Part shown: piece after piece, positions 16,896-26,253 of the stretch
How the letters are laid out: every line of letters starts with the position of its first letter
Numbering within the stretch: the first letter of the stretch is position 1
Origin: Brachyspira pilosicoli P43/6/78
GTDB taxonomy: Bacteria; Spirochaetota; Brachyspiria; Brachyspirales; Brachyspiraceae
Reading direction: 5' to 3'
Length of the DNA stretch: 64,000 bases
NCBI RefSeq assembly: GCF_000325665.1
Contig: NC_019908.1
Location: 1,116,001 to 1,180,000 of the forward strand
The notes under the pieces: model-generated
The model's database searches: none
What the model was told of the DNA's origin: nothing
Seen by the model: only the letters and a program-made list of their open reading frames with translations
Made by a program: the position numbers and the translations under genes

Positions 16896-18380
16896 ATGAA
16901 AAAATTAATATTAATTCTTACTGCTTTATGCATAACTTTTGCATATTCTTTCGCACAAATTCCTACTGCTAATATGAATACTTTTATAGATAACTTGGAT
17001 AGTTCTGCTGTAAAAAGAGCTACTGCAGGTGAGTTTTCTACAGACAGCGATAAATTAAACGCTAAAGATGTATTCGACTTAAATAGAACAATATTCTCAG
17101 CTGGTTATGTACCTGGTTTTAACTCCAGTGATTCTACTGCTGTACAAGCATTCTTTGGTGTACCTATATTAAACAATGCTATGTATTTTGGTGTTGCTGG
17201 TGTTTATTCTATGAATGAAACAAGAGTTGACTATAACCCATATAGTGCTACACCATCTCAAAATGGAATTACTCTTGGTAAAGAAGTTACTACAGGTTCT
17301 ACTTTTGCTATTAGACCAGTATTCAAAATCAATGATATGGTATCTATTCATTATTTAATAGCAAGAGGAAACAGCAAACAAGTAAATGAAGGATATACAA
17401 GTTTTATTGATGATAAAAACTTATCAGCTATTACAAATACTACAGGCAACTCTCAATGGGTACATGAAGTAGCAGTAGGTTTAGTATTTGGTGAAATGAA
17501 ATTAAAAATACCTGTAAGATTAACTATAAACGATGCTGGAAACTCTTATTCAAAACAATATGGTTTAACAAAAACAGATGTTGCTAATCAATATTCTGAA
17601 GAAACACAAACAGGCTCTACAAATACAGGCAATAATACTATGAATCTTTCTATAGCTCCAGAGTTTTCTATGCCTTTAGTAGCTGGTCCTATGACTGGTT
17701 TAAACTTTGGTCTTACTTTAGGTTTTGATATATATGGTATGGGTCAAAAATCAGCTTATTACAGTACATACAAAAATACTCCTGTAAATGGTACTACTAC
17801 AGAAAGAAAACAAAGTGCAGTTACAAATCAAGAAGGCGTATTTAATATGAATGCTGATATTAATGCTTATCCTACTTTAGAATGGAGCTTAGCTGATAAC
17901 AGAGTAAGATTAATAATGGAACCAAAAGTTGGTTTAGCTATTAATGTTACAAATGCTGGTAATGTAAAAGTTGTAGAAAAAACAGAAATTACAGATCAAA
18001 CTACATTAGAAACTACTACTACTTCTGGAGCAAAAAGTTCATTAGTACAAATTATTCCTTATATCGAGCTTCCTATTGGTACTGCTTTCAAACCTGTTGA
18101 TTGGTTTGAGTTTAGAGCTGGTGTTAGCTATAGATTAGGATTTGCTATGACTACTGGTTCATATGAAGCATTAACTGGCGGAAAATATAAAACTTTCAAT
18201 TATAATAATGGCTTTGAATCTACAATGAACTTATATACTGGTATGGGCTTCATAGTTGGTGAAGATTTCTTTATTGACTTATACTTGGCTGCTCGTGCAG
18301 GTAATACTGCTACTACTACTCCATCACCAAGTTTATTGGGTATAGATTCTTGGGGAGCTCAGCTTTCTTATAGACTATAA
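16896..18380 (+). CDS. Predicted outer-membrane beta-barrel protein
   Basis: 494 aa. Start at ATG 16896, six nt after CGGAGA. Signal peptide MKKLILILTALCITFAYSFA|QIP. The mature sequence alternates polar and hydrophobic residues with Gly/aromatic-rich strands (NAMYFGVAGVYSMN, LNFGLTLGFDIYGMG, FEFRAGVSYRLGFAM, WGAQLSYRL), the pattern of an outer-membrane barrel with loops rich in Asn/Thr. Brachyspira has families of variable surface proteins, but I cannot assign this one to a named member. It is downstream of the lipoprotein gene and has its own terminator. Confidence 0.78.
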   Translation: MKKLILILTALCITFAYSFAQIPTANMNTFIDNLDSSAVKRATAGEFSTDSDKLNAKDVFDLNRTIFSAGYVPGFNSSDSTAVQAFFGVPILNNAMYFGVAGVYSMNETRVDYNPYSATPSQNGITLGKEVTTGSTFAIRPVFKINDMVSIHYLIARGNSKQVNEGYTSFIDDKNLSAITNTTGNSQWVHEVAVGLVFGEMKLKIPVRLTINDAGNSYSKQYGLTKTDVANQYSEETQTGSTNTGNNTMNLSIAPEFSMPLVAGPMTGLNFGLTLGFDIYGMGQKSAYYSTYKNTPVNGTTTERKQSAVTNQEGVFNMNADINAYPTLEWSLADNRVRLIMEPKVGLAINVTNAGNVKVVEKTEITDQTTLETTTTSGAKSSLVQIIPYIELPIGTAFKPVDWFEFRAGVSYRLGFAMTTGSYEALTGGKYKTFNYNNGFESTMNLYTGMGFIVGEDFFIDLYLAARAGNTATTTPSPSLLGIDSWGAQLSYRL

Positions 18381-18425
18381 GACATTATCTTTTTTCAATT
18401 TTTCTACTAAATAAATGTATTAAAA

Positions 18426-18462
18426 GGGATAGGTTTTTTAAAAACTTATCCCCCATTTTTTT
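18426..18462 (+). terminator. Terminator of the lipoprotein/barrel operon
   Basis: A stem of about 12 bp between GGGATAGGTTTT (from 18426) and the AAAACTTATCCC arm ending at 18452, with one G-T pair, followed by a run of T. It lies 45 nt after the barrel gene. Confidence 0.85.
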
Positions 18463-18526
18463 AACAAATATGCAATTTTTTCTAATATATTATATAATAT
18501 ACATATAATATTTTTTAGTTTTGTAA

Positions 18527-19369
18527 ATGAAGTTAATAAAGTTTTTAATTGTTATATATTTAATTATTACATCAATAGTGTATGCCCAAACCAATATACA
18601 GCCAGGGCTTTATATTAGAGGTGATTTAGATGGATACTTTTTTCCATATTTAGACGGAGGAGGACAGTTATCTCTATACTATAGATTTATTACAGATGTT
18701 TTTCCTGGTTATATATGGGAGGGTGTAAGAACAGATATTGGTATAAGCGACCATTTAGATGCTGAGAGAAATAAACTTAAAGTATATATAGACTCTTCTA
18801 TTTCAAAATATTTTAATATAAATGTAAGTGCTTCTTTAGTTAATTATTATACTGCAGGAAAAAGAGGTTTTGTTAACTTTGACAGTCCAAATATTGCAGT
18901 TGATACTAATGCCATAAATAAAGCATTAAAAACAGATAATATATCCTTTGAAGCTGAAGCAACTCCTACTTTTATAGTTCCTTTGTTTAATAATTTATTT
19001 GATGGTACAGGTTTAATAATACAAGCAGGTTTGACATTCAAATATGCATATATTAATAATGGAAAATATTATTTAGATTATGAACTTCTTCTTGTACGTG
19101 AACAAAATGATATATCTTATAAGCTTGACAGTATGATATTATTTGATTTGTATCCGCTTTCAGTAGGAATTAACTATATGTTAGCTTATATGAATAATAC
19201 AAAACAGCTTTGGCATTCTATAGGAGCATATGCTCATTTTGAATATGAGTTTTTAAATAGATTTTATACAGAAGTGAACTTAAAAATAGGTCAGTATATA
19301 TCACACCCTTCATATACAGGCAAGCTTTATCTTAATATGGATGCAGCATTAGTATTTAAAATTATTTAA
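18527..19369 (+). CDS. Predicted exported beta-barrel-like outer-membrane protein
   Basis: 280 aa. Signal peptide MKLIKFLIVIYLIITSIVYA|QTN. The rest is strand-like with many Tyr/Phe (LSLYYRFITDVFPGYIWEG; LIIQAGLTFKYAYI; YAHFEYEFLNRFYTEVNLKIG) and ends NMDAALVFKII. This fits a small porin-like or receptor-like barrel, but I do not recognise a family. The ribosome site is poor (TTTTGTAA before ATG), so translation may be low. A strong terminator separates it from the gene upstream, so it is probably transcribed on its own. Confidence 0.68.
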   Translation: MKLIKFLIVIYLIITSIVYAQTNIQPGLYIRGDLDGYFFPYLDGGGQLSLYYRFITDVFPGYIWEGVRTDIGISDHLDAERNKLKVYIDSSISKYFNINVSASLVNYYTAGKRGFVNFDSPNIAVDTNAINKALKTDNISFEAEATPTFIVPLFNNLFDGTGLIIQAGLTFKYAYINNGKYYLDYELLLVREQNDISYKLDSMILFDLYPLSVGINYMLAYMNNTKQLWHSIGAYAHFEYEFLNRFYTEVNLKIGQYISHPSYTGKLYLNMDAALVFKII

Positions 19370-19373
19370 TATT

Positions 19374-20426
19374 TTATCTTATTTGTCTTATAAGTTTACA
19401 AATAAGTTCAGCCTCACTTTTTTGCAATGTTGGATATATTGGGAAAGATATACTTTTTAAATATGCATTTTCAGTATTAGGAAAATCCTCATTAGGTAAG
19501 TTCAAATACTGATGCAAAGGCTTAAATACAGGTCTAGCCACTTCAACATTATGACGCTCAAACATCTTTATTACATCATAAATATTCATAGAACCATTAA
19601 GCATGCAAACATATCTATAATAAGAAGGACTTTCACTGTCATGTGTAGATAACTTTATTAAATTGCTTTCTAATATAGCACTGTCATAAAAAGAAGCAAT
19701 ATCAGCTCTCACCTCAACCATTCTCTCAAGATGTTTAAGCTCTTCCATACCTATAGAAGCCTGCAAATCTGTAGCACAATAATTGAATCTCTGAATAAAA
19801 TTATCTTTTTTATCATAATTGATAATATCTCTTATAGCGTCCATACCCTTTTTTTTGGTAAGTATCATTCCGCCAGCACCGCCGGAAGTAATCATTCTAG
19901 TAGCAGATAATGAAAAATAAGCATAATCTCCAAAACTTCCAAGCAAAGTATCTCTATATTTGCCTCCCAAACTATGTGAAGCATCTTCTATCACAGGAAC
20001 TTTAATATCTGCAAGCTCGTCTATTAAAGCACAATTACCAAACATATGTGAAACAATAATAGCCTTAGTTTTTTCATTAATAGCCTCTATAACATTATCC
20101 ATAGAAATTTGAAAACTGTCTTCATCTATATCTATTAATACAGGAGTAGCTTTAAGATTTGTAACAACCTGAAGAGGAGAACTATTTAAAAATGATGACA
20201 TAATTACCTCATCACCCTCTCCAACATTTAAATGTCTTAATATTAACTCTAAAGCACTAGTACCGCTATTTACAAATATAGCAGAAAAGCTTTTGCCGAA
20301 ATAACTAGCAAAAGTTCTTTCGAATTCATATATAATATCTCCAGTAGCAAGATTATCACTAATCATTACTCTTAAAGCAGATTCTAAATCTTTTTTTCTT
20401 ATAGTAGGTCTAGAATGGCGTATCAA
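19374..20426 (-). CDS. DegT/DnrJ/EryC1-type aminotransferase homologue without the PLP lysine
   Basis: 350 aa of the sugar-aminotransferase (DegT/StrS) fold: NSGTSALELILRHL (substrate/cofactor phosphate loop), GDEVIMSSF, EDASHSLGG (the Asp that binds the pyridine nitrogen), SFGDYAYFS, and the position that normally reads ATKN.(T/S)xGEGG. Here it is SATRMITSGGAGG, with Arg177 (codon AGA) where the Schiff-base Lys is expected. So transamination by the normal mechanism is not possible. It may be a dehydratase-like variant, a regulator or a structural paralogue. It is a single gene, convergent with the preceding barrel gene (4-bp gap). Confidence 0.82.
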   Translation of the reverse strand: MIRHSRPTIRKKDLESALRVMISDNLATGDIIYEFERTFASYFGKSFSAIFVNSGTSALELILRHLNVGEGDEVIMSSFLNSSPLQVVTNLKATPVLIDIDEDSFQISMDNVIEAINEKTKAIIVSHMFGNCALIDELADIKVPVIEDASHSLGGKYRDTLLGSFGDYAYFSLSATRMITSGGAGGMILTKKKGMDAIRDIINYDKKDNFIQRFNYCATDLQASIGMEELKHLERMVEVRADIASFYDSAILESNLIKLSTHDSESPSYYRYVCMLNGSMNIYDVIKMFERHNVEVARPVFKPLHQYLNLPNEDFPNTENAYLKSISFPIYPTLQKSEAELICKLIRQIR

Positions 20427-20530
20427 TTTTTGTTCCTCATATATATTTTTTATTTGGTATTATAATATATCAATTACAATAATTTTCAATACAGAATATA
20501 TTATAAATATACAATTTGTTATTTCTAAGG

Positions 20531-20558
20531 TTGTAAATATTAAAAATTATTATATAAT
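20531..20558 (+). promoter_or_regulatory. Probable promoter of greA
   Basis: TTGTAA (20531-20536), 16 nt, TATAAT (20553-20558), about 43 nt before the greA start. The -10 box is a perfect consensus. Confidence 0.6.
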
Positions 20559-20600
20559 AGAGTTTTATATACAATAAGTCTGTGAGGGGATATATTAATT

Positions 20601-21065
20601 ATGGGAAAACCTATAACTAAAGAAGGATATGACAAAGTAAAAGAAAAGCTATCAGAATTAAAAGCAGAATTTGATACTTTACCTGCTATAATAGCTGAAG
20701 CAAGAGAAAAAGGAGACTTGAAAGAAAATGCAGAATATCATGCTGCAAGAGAAAAACAAGGACTTCTTCAAGCACAAATCTCTAAATTAGAAAGTGATTT
20801 GGCAGTATGTGAAATAGTAGACCCATCAAAGATGAATAAAGACATTGTAACTTTTGGTAAAAGAGTAAAAGTTAAAGATAAAAACTCTAATGCAGTTTCT
20901 GAATATAGAATTGTAGGAGAGCTAGAAGCAGATATGTCTAAAAATGAGATTACTATAGTTACACCTATTGCTAGAGGACTTCTTACAAAAAAAGTTGGAG
21001 ATGTTGTTACTATAAAAGTGCCTGCTGGAGATAAGGTATTAGAAATATTAGAAATTAGTCTATAA
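20601..21065 (+). CDS. greA: Transcription elongation factor GreA
   Basis: 154 aa. It has the N-terminal coiled-coil finger that enters the RNA polymerase secondary channel (ITKEGYDKVKEKLSELKAEF, EAREKGDLKENAEYHAAREKQG with the acidic DL.ENAEY tip) and the C-terminal FKBP-like domain (GDVVTIKVPAGDKVLEILEI). It rescues backtracked polymerase by stimulating RNA cleavage. GAGGGG precedes the start. It is monocistronic, between its own promoter and terminator. Confidence 0.97.
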   Translation: MGKPITKEGYDKVKEKLSELKAEFDTLPAIIAEAREKGDLKENAEYHAAREKQGLLQAQISKLESDLAVCEIVDPSKMNKDIVTFGKRVKVKDKNSNAVSEYRIVGELEADMSKNEITIVTPIARGLLTKKVGDVVTIKVPAGDKVLEILEISL

Positions 21066-21088
21066 TAAATAATTTTTGAATATTTTAA

Positions 21089-21132
21089 TAAAGGCTTGAA
21101 TATAAATATTATTTTATACTCAAGCCTTTTTA
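21089..21132 (+). terminator. Terminator of greA
   Basis: AAAGGCTTGAATATAAA (from 21090) pairs with the arm TTTATACTCAAGCCTTT (to about 21129), apart from one mismatch, and runs into a T tract. Confidence 0.85.
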
Positions 21133-21209
21133 ATTATTTTTATATAAATATAAAAACAATCACACTTTTTTTGTTTTTCACTAAACAAATGTATTATTAA
21201 AGCATGTAA

Positions 21210-21857
21210 TTATTTCTTTGAAAAGCTATTCTCTTCACCCTTCAATATTCTTTTATAATTTGGTATATGTTTTATTATAATAAACACCGCAAGAAGTATT
21301 GTTATTGGAAATAAAGCTATATAATTAACATTAAAAAATATTCTGTATAAAAAATTAGCCTTAAAATATAAAAAACTAAGCACAATAGGAAAAGCCAAAG
21401 CACCAAAAGTAGAGCCAATAGCAACTGTTTTTCTTGAAGCAAATAAACCTATAAAGAAAAATATCATAGTGATAAGCAAACTAATAGGAGCAAGCATAAA
21501 CATAGAACCAGCACTAGTTGCAACTCCCTTGCCGCCTTTAAAGCCTAAAAATATAGAAAATACATGCCCAAGTATAGAAGCTACAGCACAAACAATTAAA
21601 ATATAGCTATGAGTTAAAATGATATCAGAAAGAATAAAACTAGGTATAATAACAGCAATCATTCCCTTACCTATATCGCAAATATAAGCAGCAATACCAG
21701 CCTTTTTACCGCAAACACGAAGCACATTACTTGCCCCTGGGTTACAGCTACCCTCTTTTCTCACATCATGACCATTAACTTTTCCTATTATAAATGAAAA
21801 CGGTATAGCACCAATTATATATGATACAACTACACTTATTAGAATTTTAATTATCAT
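21210..21857 (-). CDS. plsY: Acyl-phosphate:glycerol-3-phosphate acyltransferase PlsY
   Basis: 215 aa, five or so membrane helices. It transfers the acyl group from acyl phosphate (made by PlsX, also in this window) to glycerol-3-phosphate, the first step of phospholipid synthesis. The three cytoplasmic motifs are visible: GKVNGHDVRKEGS, NPGASNVLRVCG and GFKGGKGVATSAG. The C-terminus extends beyond the core by some 20 residues (NYKRILKGEENSFSKK). Its start overlaps the 3' end of der by 11 bp, so it is translationally coupled. Confidence 0.95.
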   Translation of the reverse strand: MIIKILISVVVSYIIGAIPFSFIIGKVNGHDVRKEGSCNPGASNVLRVCGKKAGIAAYICDIGKGMIAVIIPSFILSDIILTHSYILIVCAVASILGHVFSIFLGFKGGKGVATSAGSMFMLAPISLLITMIFFFIGLFASRKTVAIGSTFGALAFPIVLSFLYFKANFLYRIFFNVNYIALFPITILLAVFIIIKHIPNYKRILKGEENSFSKK

Positions 21858-23316
21858 ATTTCTTTCCTCTCTTTCTAAAGTTAAGTATAATAGGTGTTCC
21901 TCTAAAATCGAACATCTCTCTAAATCTATTTTCTAAATATCTTTTATAATGCGAATTTAATTTATGCGGGTGATTACAAAATACGGCAAAAGCAGGCGGA
22001 TTAACACCTGTTTGAGTAACATAGAAAATTTTAAATGGATTACCTCCAGCAGATATAGAATACTCCCTTGTAGCTCTCACCATAGTTTCAGTAAGTGCAT
22101 GAGTTTCAAATCTCTGAAGTCTTGTTTTTGCCACCCTGATGGCTAAAGATAATAGTTTCTCAGCATCATTTTTTCTCGTAGCACAAACCCTAGCATAAAA
22201 AGCATAATTAAGCACAGGAAAAGCAGACTTCATATAAGACTCATAATCATTCCAAGTAGTGCCCTTCTCTCTTATATCCCATTTATTAGCAGCAATTATT
22301 ATACCCTTTCTTCTCTCTATTATGAGGTTTGCTATAGTTTTATCTTGGTCTGTTAAACCTTCAAAAACATCAAGCATAAGTATGCACACATCAGAAGCTT
22401 CTATTGCTTTTATTGCTCTGTTTACACTGTAGTATTCAACATCTGTATTAACATTCTTCTTTTTTCTTATACCAGCAGTATCTACAAGACAAATATCATC
22501 ACCTTTAAAGTTAAATGTTTCATCTATAGAATCCCTAGTAGTGCCTGCAATATTTGATACAATGCTTCTGTCTTTTCCAATTAATGTATTTAATAAAGTA
22601 GATTTCCCAGCATTTGGTTTTCCTACTATAGCTATATTTATAATTTTCTTTTTTGCTATATATTCATCAAGTCTGTATTGCTTTTTGCTTTCTTTACTTG
22701 CATCTTCGTCATACTCTTCATCAAAATCATCTTCTTCAAATATCTCTTCATCATTAATAACAACATTATCTTCTTTATTATTTTCTTGAGTAGCCTCCCT
22801 CTCAGCTTCTAAATCAATTCCTATTCTTTCAAAAACTTCAAGTATTTTTTCTCTCAAATCATCAATACCATTATTATGTTCAGCACTTATAGCAACAATA
22901 TCTTTTATACCAAGAGAGTAAAATTCATTAATTAAATTGTTATGAGAATCAGAATCTATCTTATTTATAACAAGTATAATAGGTTTATTTAATTTTCTTA
23001 TAGTGTTAATAAAATGCCTATCATCTGGGTGAGTTTGATGAGCATCTACTACAAATAAAAGCAAGTGGGCCTCATCTGTAGCAGTATTTAATGCTTTTTC
23101 TCTTACCTTTTCATTTAATACATCTTCACTCATATCTAGAAGTCCGCCTGTATCAAACACATTAAAAGCTATATCATCAATATATGTTTTAGCTATGCTG
23201 ATATCTCTTGTAACTCCAGCTGTAGGATCAACTATTGATTTTCTTCTTCCTGCAAATCTATTAAAAAGAGTGGACTTACCTACATTAGGTCTGCCAAGTA
23301 TAGCAATATTCTTCAT
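21847..23316 (-). CDS. der: Ribosome-assembly GTPase Der (EngA)
   Basis: 489 aa with two GTPase domains. G1 motifs are GRPNVGKSTLFN and GKPNAGKSTLLN; G3 motifs DTGGL and DTAGI; G4 motifs NKID and NKWD. The two domains are joined by a very acidic linker (about residues 180-215, rich in E and D), as in other Der proteins but long. The C-terminal KH-like domain has NPPAFAVFCNHP. Der acts in 50S maturation. It is first in a two-gene unit with plsY. Confidence 0.97.
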   Translation of the reverse strand: MKNIAILGRPNVGKSTLFNRFAGRRKSIVDPTAGVTRDISIAKTYIDDIAFNVFDTGGLLDMSEDVLNEKVREKALNTATDEAHLLLFVVDAHQTHPDDRHFINTIRKLNKPIILVINKIDSDSHNNLINEFYSLGIKDIVAISAEHNNGIDDLREKILEVFERIGIDLEAEREATQENNKEDNVVINDEEIFEEDDFDEEYDEDASKESKKQYRLDEYIAKKKIINIAIVGKPNAGKSTLLNTLIGKDRSIVSNIAGTTRDSIDETFNFKGDDICLVDTAGIRKKKNVNTDVEYYSVNRAIKAIEASDVCILMLDVFEGLTDQDKTIANLIIERRKGIIIAANKWDIREKGTTWNDYESYMKSAFPVLNYAFYARVCATRKNDAEKLLSLAIRVAKTRLQRFETHALTETMVRATREYSISAGGNPFKIFYVTQTGVNPPAFAVFCNHPHKLNSHYKRYLENRFREMFDFRGTPIILNFRKRGKKYDN

Positions 23317-23439
23317 CTGTTTATAACCTTAAATCTTATACTATTTTTATAATAACATAAAATATAATATATTGCTATTATATTTTATTTTAATAAATAC
23401 ATAATCAATAAAATAATAAAAATATTATTATTTAATAAT

Positions 23440-23874
23440 TTATGAATTAGTAGCACCTTTTATTAATTTATAAAACCAAGTATCTTCAGAATTATTTAAA
23501 GGAAGAGTATATTTTGTGCCGTCATTATCTATAAAAATAATACTTTTTTTATTATAATTTATAGTCATATTATAATCATCTAAATTTAGATTTTTTACAG
23601 AATTAGTATTATTGATATCTTCTATATATTGTGCTTCAGTTATATTTGTTATATTCTGCTCGCCTATTCTATTTTCTATAACTCCGCTAATATATGTAAT
23701 ATTATTAAAACTATTTGTATCATCTCTTTTTACAAGTATAAAATTTACAGTATCATTAGTAATCTCATTTCCATTAGCATCTTCATTAAACATAAGTATA
23801 CTTACCTTATCGCTAACATATAAATTACAGCCTGTAATAAAAAATATACCAATTAGTAAAATAAACTTTTTCAT
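23440..23874 (-). CDS. Small lipoprotein of unknown function
   Basis: 144 aa. Signal MKKFILLIGIFFITGC|NLYV with lipobox ITGC. The mature part is rich in Asn, Asp and Thr (NEITNDTVNFILVKRDDTN; ITNITEAQYIEDINNTNS) and is probably beta-rich. No family is recognised. It stands alone between der and rpmF. I see no clear terminator. Confidence 0.7.
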   Translation of the reverse strand: MKKFILLIGIFFITGCNLYVSDKVSILMFNEDANGNEITNDTVNFILVKRDDTNSFNNITYISGVIENRIGEQNITNITEAQYIEDINNTNSVKNLNLDDYNMTINYNKKSIIFIDNDGTKYTLPLNNSEDTWFYKLIKGATNS

Positions 23875-24015
23875 AAACCATAATCCATAAAAAATATTAT
23901 AATAATATTAACATATTTTATATTTTTTAGAAATATAAACAATATCCTAAAACCACTAATACTATACTTAAATTAAAAATTAACACATAAGTATATAAGC
24001 AGCAATAATAAAAAC

Positions 24016-24044
24016 TTGACAAAAATAAGACATAATAGTAAAAT
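24016..24044 (+). promoter_or_regulatory. Promoter of the rpmF-plsX gene row
   Basis: TTGACA (24016-24021), 17 nt, TAAAAT (24039-24044), 53 nt before the rpmF start, which has AAGGAG. This is a strong match to the housekeeping consensus. Confidence 0.75.
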
Positions 24045-24097
24045 ATATATAGTATTGTAAGTTTGACAATTATATATAACTTTTAAGGAGAAATTAA

Positions 24098-24292
24098 ATG
24101 GCTGTACCTAAGCATAGAAAATCGAAATCAAAAAAGAGATCAAGACAAGCTGCTAACGATAAAAGATTTTTAGGTTCTTTATCAATCTGTCCTCAATGCG
24201 GAGCAGAAAGAATGCCTCACAGAGTTTGCCCTGAATGCGGCTTCTATAAAGATAGAGTAGTAAAAGCTAATAAAAATCAAAATGCTGGTTAA
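24098..24292 (+). CDS. rpmF: Ribosomal protein L32
   Basis: 64 aa. MAVPKHRKSKSKKRSRQAAN is the standard N-terminus. Two CxxC pairs (CPQCGAERMPHRVCPECGFY) form the zinc ribbon. It heads the row rpmF-plsX-FabH-like-rnfCDG, the common bacterial rpmF-plsX-fab arrangement. The gap to plsX is 19 nt. Confidence 0.98.
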   Translation: MAVPKHRKSKSKKRSRQAANDKRFLGSLSICPQCGAERMPHRVCPECGFYKDRVVKANKNQNAG

Positions 24293-24311
24293 TAAATAAT
24301 TAGGATTATCA

Positions 24312-25332
24312 ATGAATTTATCCATAGATGTTGCTAGCGGCGAAAAACCTCTAGACGAATTAGTTAATGGTGCAATTGGAGCATTGTCTTTAAATAAAGA
24401 TGTAAATTTAATATTAGTTGGTAATGAAAAAGATATTGTTAAATCTTTATCTTCATTAAAATATGATAAGAACCGCGTAGATATAAAACATAGCGATTCT
24501 ATTATAGAAATGACAGAAACTCCGGCTGTTGCAGTAAAACATAAAAAAAATGCTTCTGTATTAGTAGCAGCACGTTTGGTATCAGATAAAAAAGCGGAAG
24601 GTTTCTTTTCGCCTGGCAATACTGGAGCTACACTAGCTGCTGCACTCACAGAAATAGGTCGTTTAAAAGGTGTTATGCGTCCCCCTTTAGTATCTACACT
24701 CCCTAAAATAGGCGGTGAGTTTTGTATGATGGATATGGGGGCAAATGTTGATTGTACTCCAGATTATATGGCTCAATTTGCCGTTATGGGAAGAGTATTC
24801 GCTAAAAGATACATGAACATAAATAATCCAAGAGTTGCACTTCTAAATATAGGTGAAGAAGACAGCAAAGGAAATGCTACTGTAAAAAAATACTTTGAAA
24901 GATTAAGAAAAAATGAAAAAAGTAAATTTTATTGGTAATGTTGAACCTAACAGTATGCTAAAATCTGATGTTGCTGATGTTGTACTTGCTGATGGATTTG
25001 ATGGTAATATAGTGTTAAAAAGTATAGAAGGAAGTGCTAGTTTAATAGTAAATATGCTAAAATCTGAAATAAAGAAAAACCCTCTTAATATGATGGGGGC
25101 TGTTATGATGAAGTCTGTATTTAAAAACTTAAAAACACAGATGAGTTCTGATTCATATGGCTCTGCTATATTACTTGGATTAAACGGCGGTGCTTTTGTT
25201 GGACATGGTACTACTGGCGGCAATGGTGTTAAAAACGCTGTACTTAATATGTATAAATTCTTAGATGCCAAAATAAATGAGAAAATATCTAAAGAACTTT
25301 TAGATTCTGGTGTAAAAAGAAGAATTTTTTAA
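24312..25332 (+). pseudogene. plsX: Phosphate acyltransferase PlsX, reading frame broken by one extra base
   Basis: PlsX makes acyl phosphate from acyl-ACP for PlsY. The first part (24312-24938) encodes residues 1-200 with ATPAVAVKHKKNASVLVA, SPGNTGATLAA, RPPLVSTLP and LLNIGEEDSKGNA, then goes out of frame. The remainder (24913-25332) begins KKVNFIGNVEPN and has LADGFDGNIVLKS and GLNGGAFVGHG. Removing one A from either A6 run (24908-24913 or 24916-24921) joins them into a 339-aa protein of normal length. Nothing else is damaged. Because PlsY is present and needs PlsX, a sequence error or slippage is likelier than true loss. Confidence 0.9.
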
Positions 25333-25346
25333 AAGGGTTTTTATAT

Positions 25347-26201
25347 ATGGTATATATTAAATCTTGTAAAGCTACTTATAAAAATAAACAAACCTCTATG
25401 CCTGCATCTGAATTAGCTATGGAATCTATTAAAGATACCATAAAAGACATAGACCCATTATCCATAGATGCTATTATTTGTGCTACTGTTACTAAAGATT
25501 ATATTTATCCATCTACTGCTTGTATATTAGCAGGTAAAATTAATGCTTCAAATGCTTTTTGTTTTGATATAGAAAGTGATTTTACTGGTTTTATATCTGC
25601 TTTAAGACTTGCTTATGCTTTTGTAAAAAGTAATAGATATAAAAATATTTTAATAGTAGCAACTGAATCTTTTTATATTTGTGATGATACTAATAGATTT
25701 GATGACGCTTCTGTTTCTGCTATAGTTTCTAATGAAAAATCAAATATAGAAGTTTCTTTCATAGATTCTGTTACAGACGGCAGTGCTTTAGAAAATTGTT
25801 ACATTCCTATGGGCGGAACTGCTAAACCATACACTAAAGAAGGTGTTAATAACAAAGAACATTTTATCTCTATAAAAAATAATGAAATATTTGAAGATGA
25901 GGCAAAAAAAGCCGCTCTATACATAAAAGAAACTTTATCTAAAAATAACATAGAACCTAATTACTATATACCGTCATATTCTAGCAAAAATGCTTTTGAT
26001 GCTTTTGTTAATACTTTGAATGTTCCTAAAGACATTGTTTATACAAAAATGGAAAATGCTAACTCTTCATTGAGTGCTTCTTCTGGAGTTGCTCTTTCTA
26101 TGGCATTAGAAGACGGCAGTATAAAGAAAAATACTAAACTCGCTTTATGCAGTTATGGAAGCGGTTATACTAGAGCTGTTGCGGTATTAAATATTGATTA
26201 A
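25347..26201 (+). CDS. FabH/KAS III-like protein lacking the catalytic Cys and His
   Basis: 284 aa, shorter than active FabH (about 310-330). The fold signature is clear: ASELAMESIKDTI, IICATVTKDYIYPSTACILA, FDIESDFTGFISALRLAYAF, NILIVATESFY, and a C-terminal ENANSSLSASSGVALSMAL. But the nucleophile position in FD...ACSGF is Phe79, and the PHQAN histidine is Ser210 (YIPSYSSKN). So it should not condense acetyl-CoA with malonyl-ACP. It keeps the genomic slot of fabH next to plsX (14-nt gap), suggesting descent from it and perhaps a binding or scaffold role. Confidence 0.78.
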   Translation: MVYIKSCKATYKNKQTSMPASELAMESIKDTIKDIDPLSIDAIICATVTKDYIYPSTACILAGKINASNAFCFDIESDFTGFISALRLAYAFVKSNRYKNILIVATESFYICDDTNRFDDASVSAIVSNEKSNIEVSFIDSVTDGSALENCYIPMGGTAKPYTKEGVNNKEHFISIKNNEIFEDEAKKAALYIKETLSKNNIEPNYYIPSYSSKNAFDAFVNTLNVPKDIVYTKMENANSSLSASSGVALSMALEDGSIKKNTKLALCSYGSGYTRAVAVLNID

Positions 26202-26253
26202 ATATTATAAATATTAATTTTATATAAAAATGTAAAAAATAAGGACATATATT

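Noticed and set aside
16896-18380. Naming the barrel as a specific Brachyspira variable surface protein (Vsp)
   Set aside because: Composition and signal peptide fit, but I cannot confirm the family from memory, so I left it unnamed.
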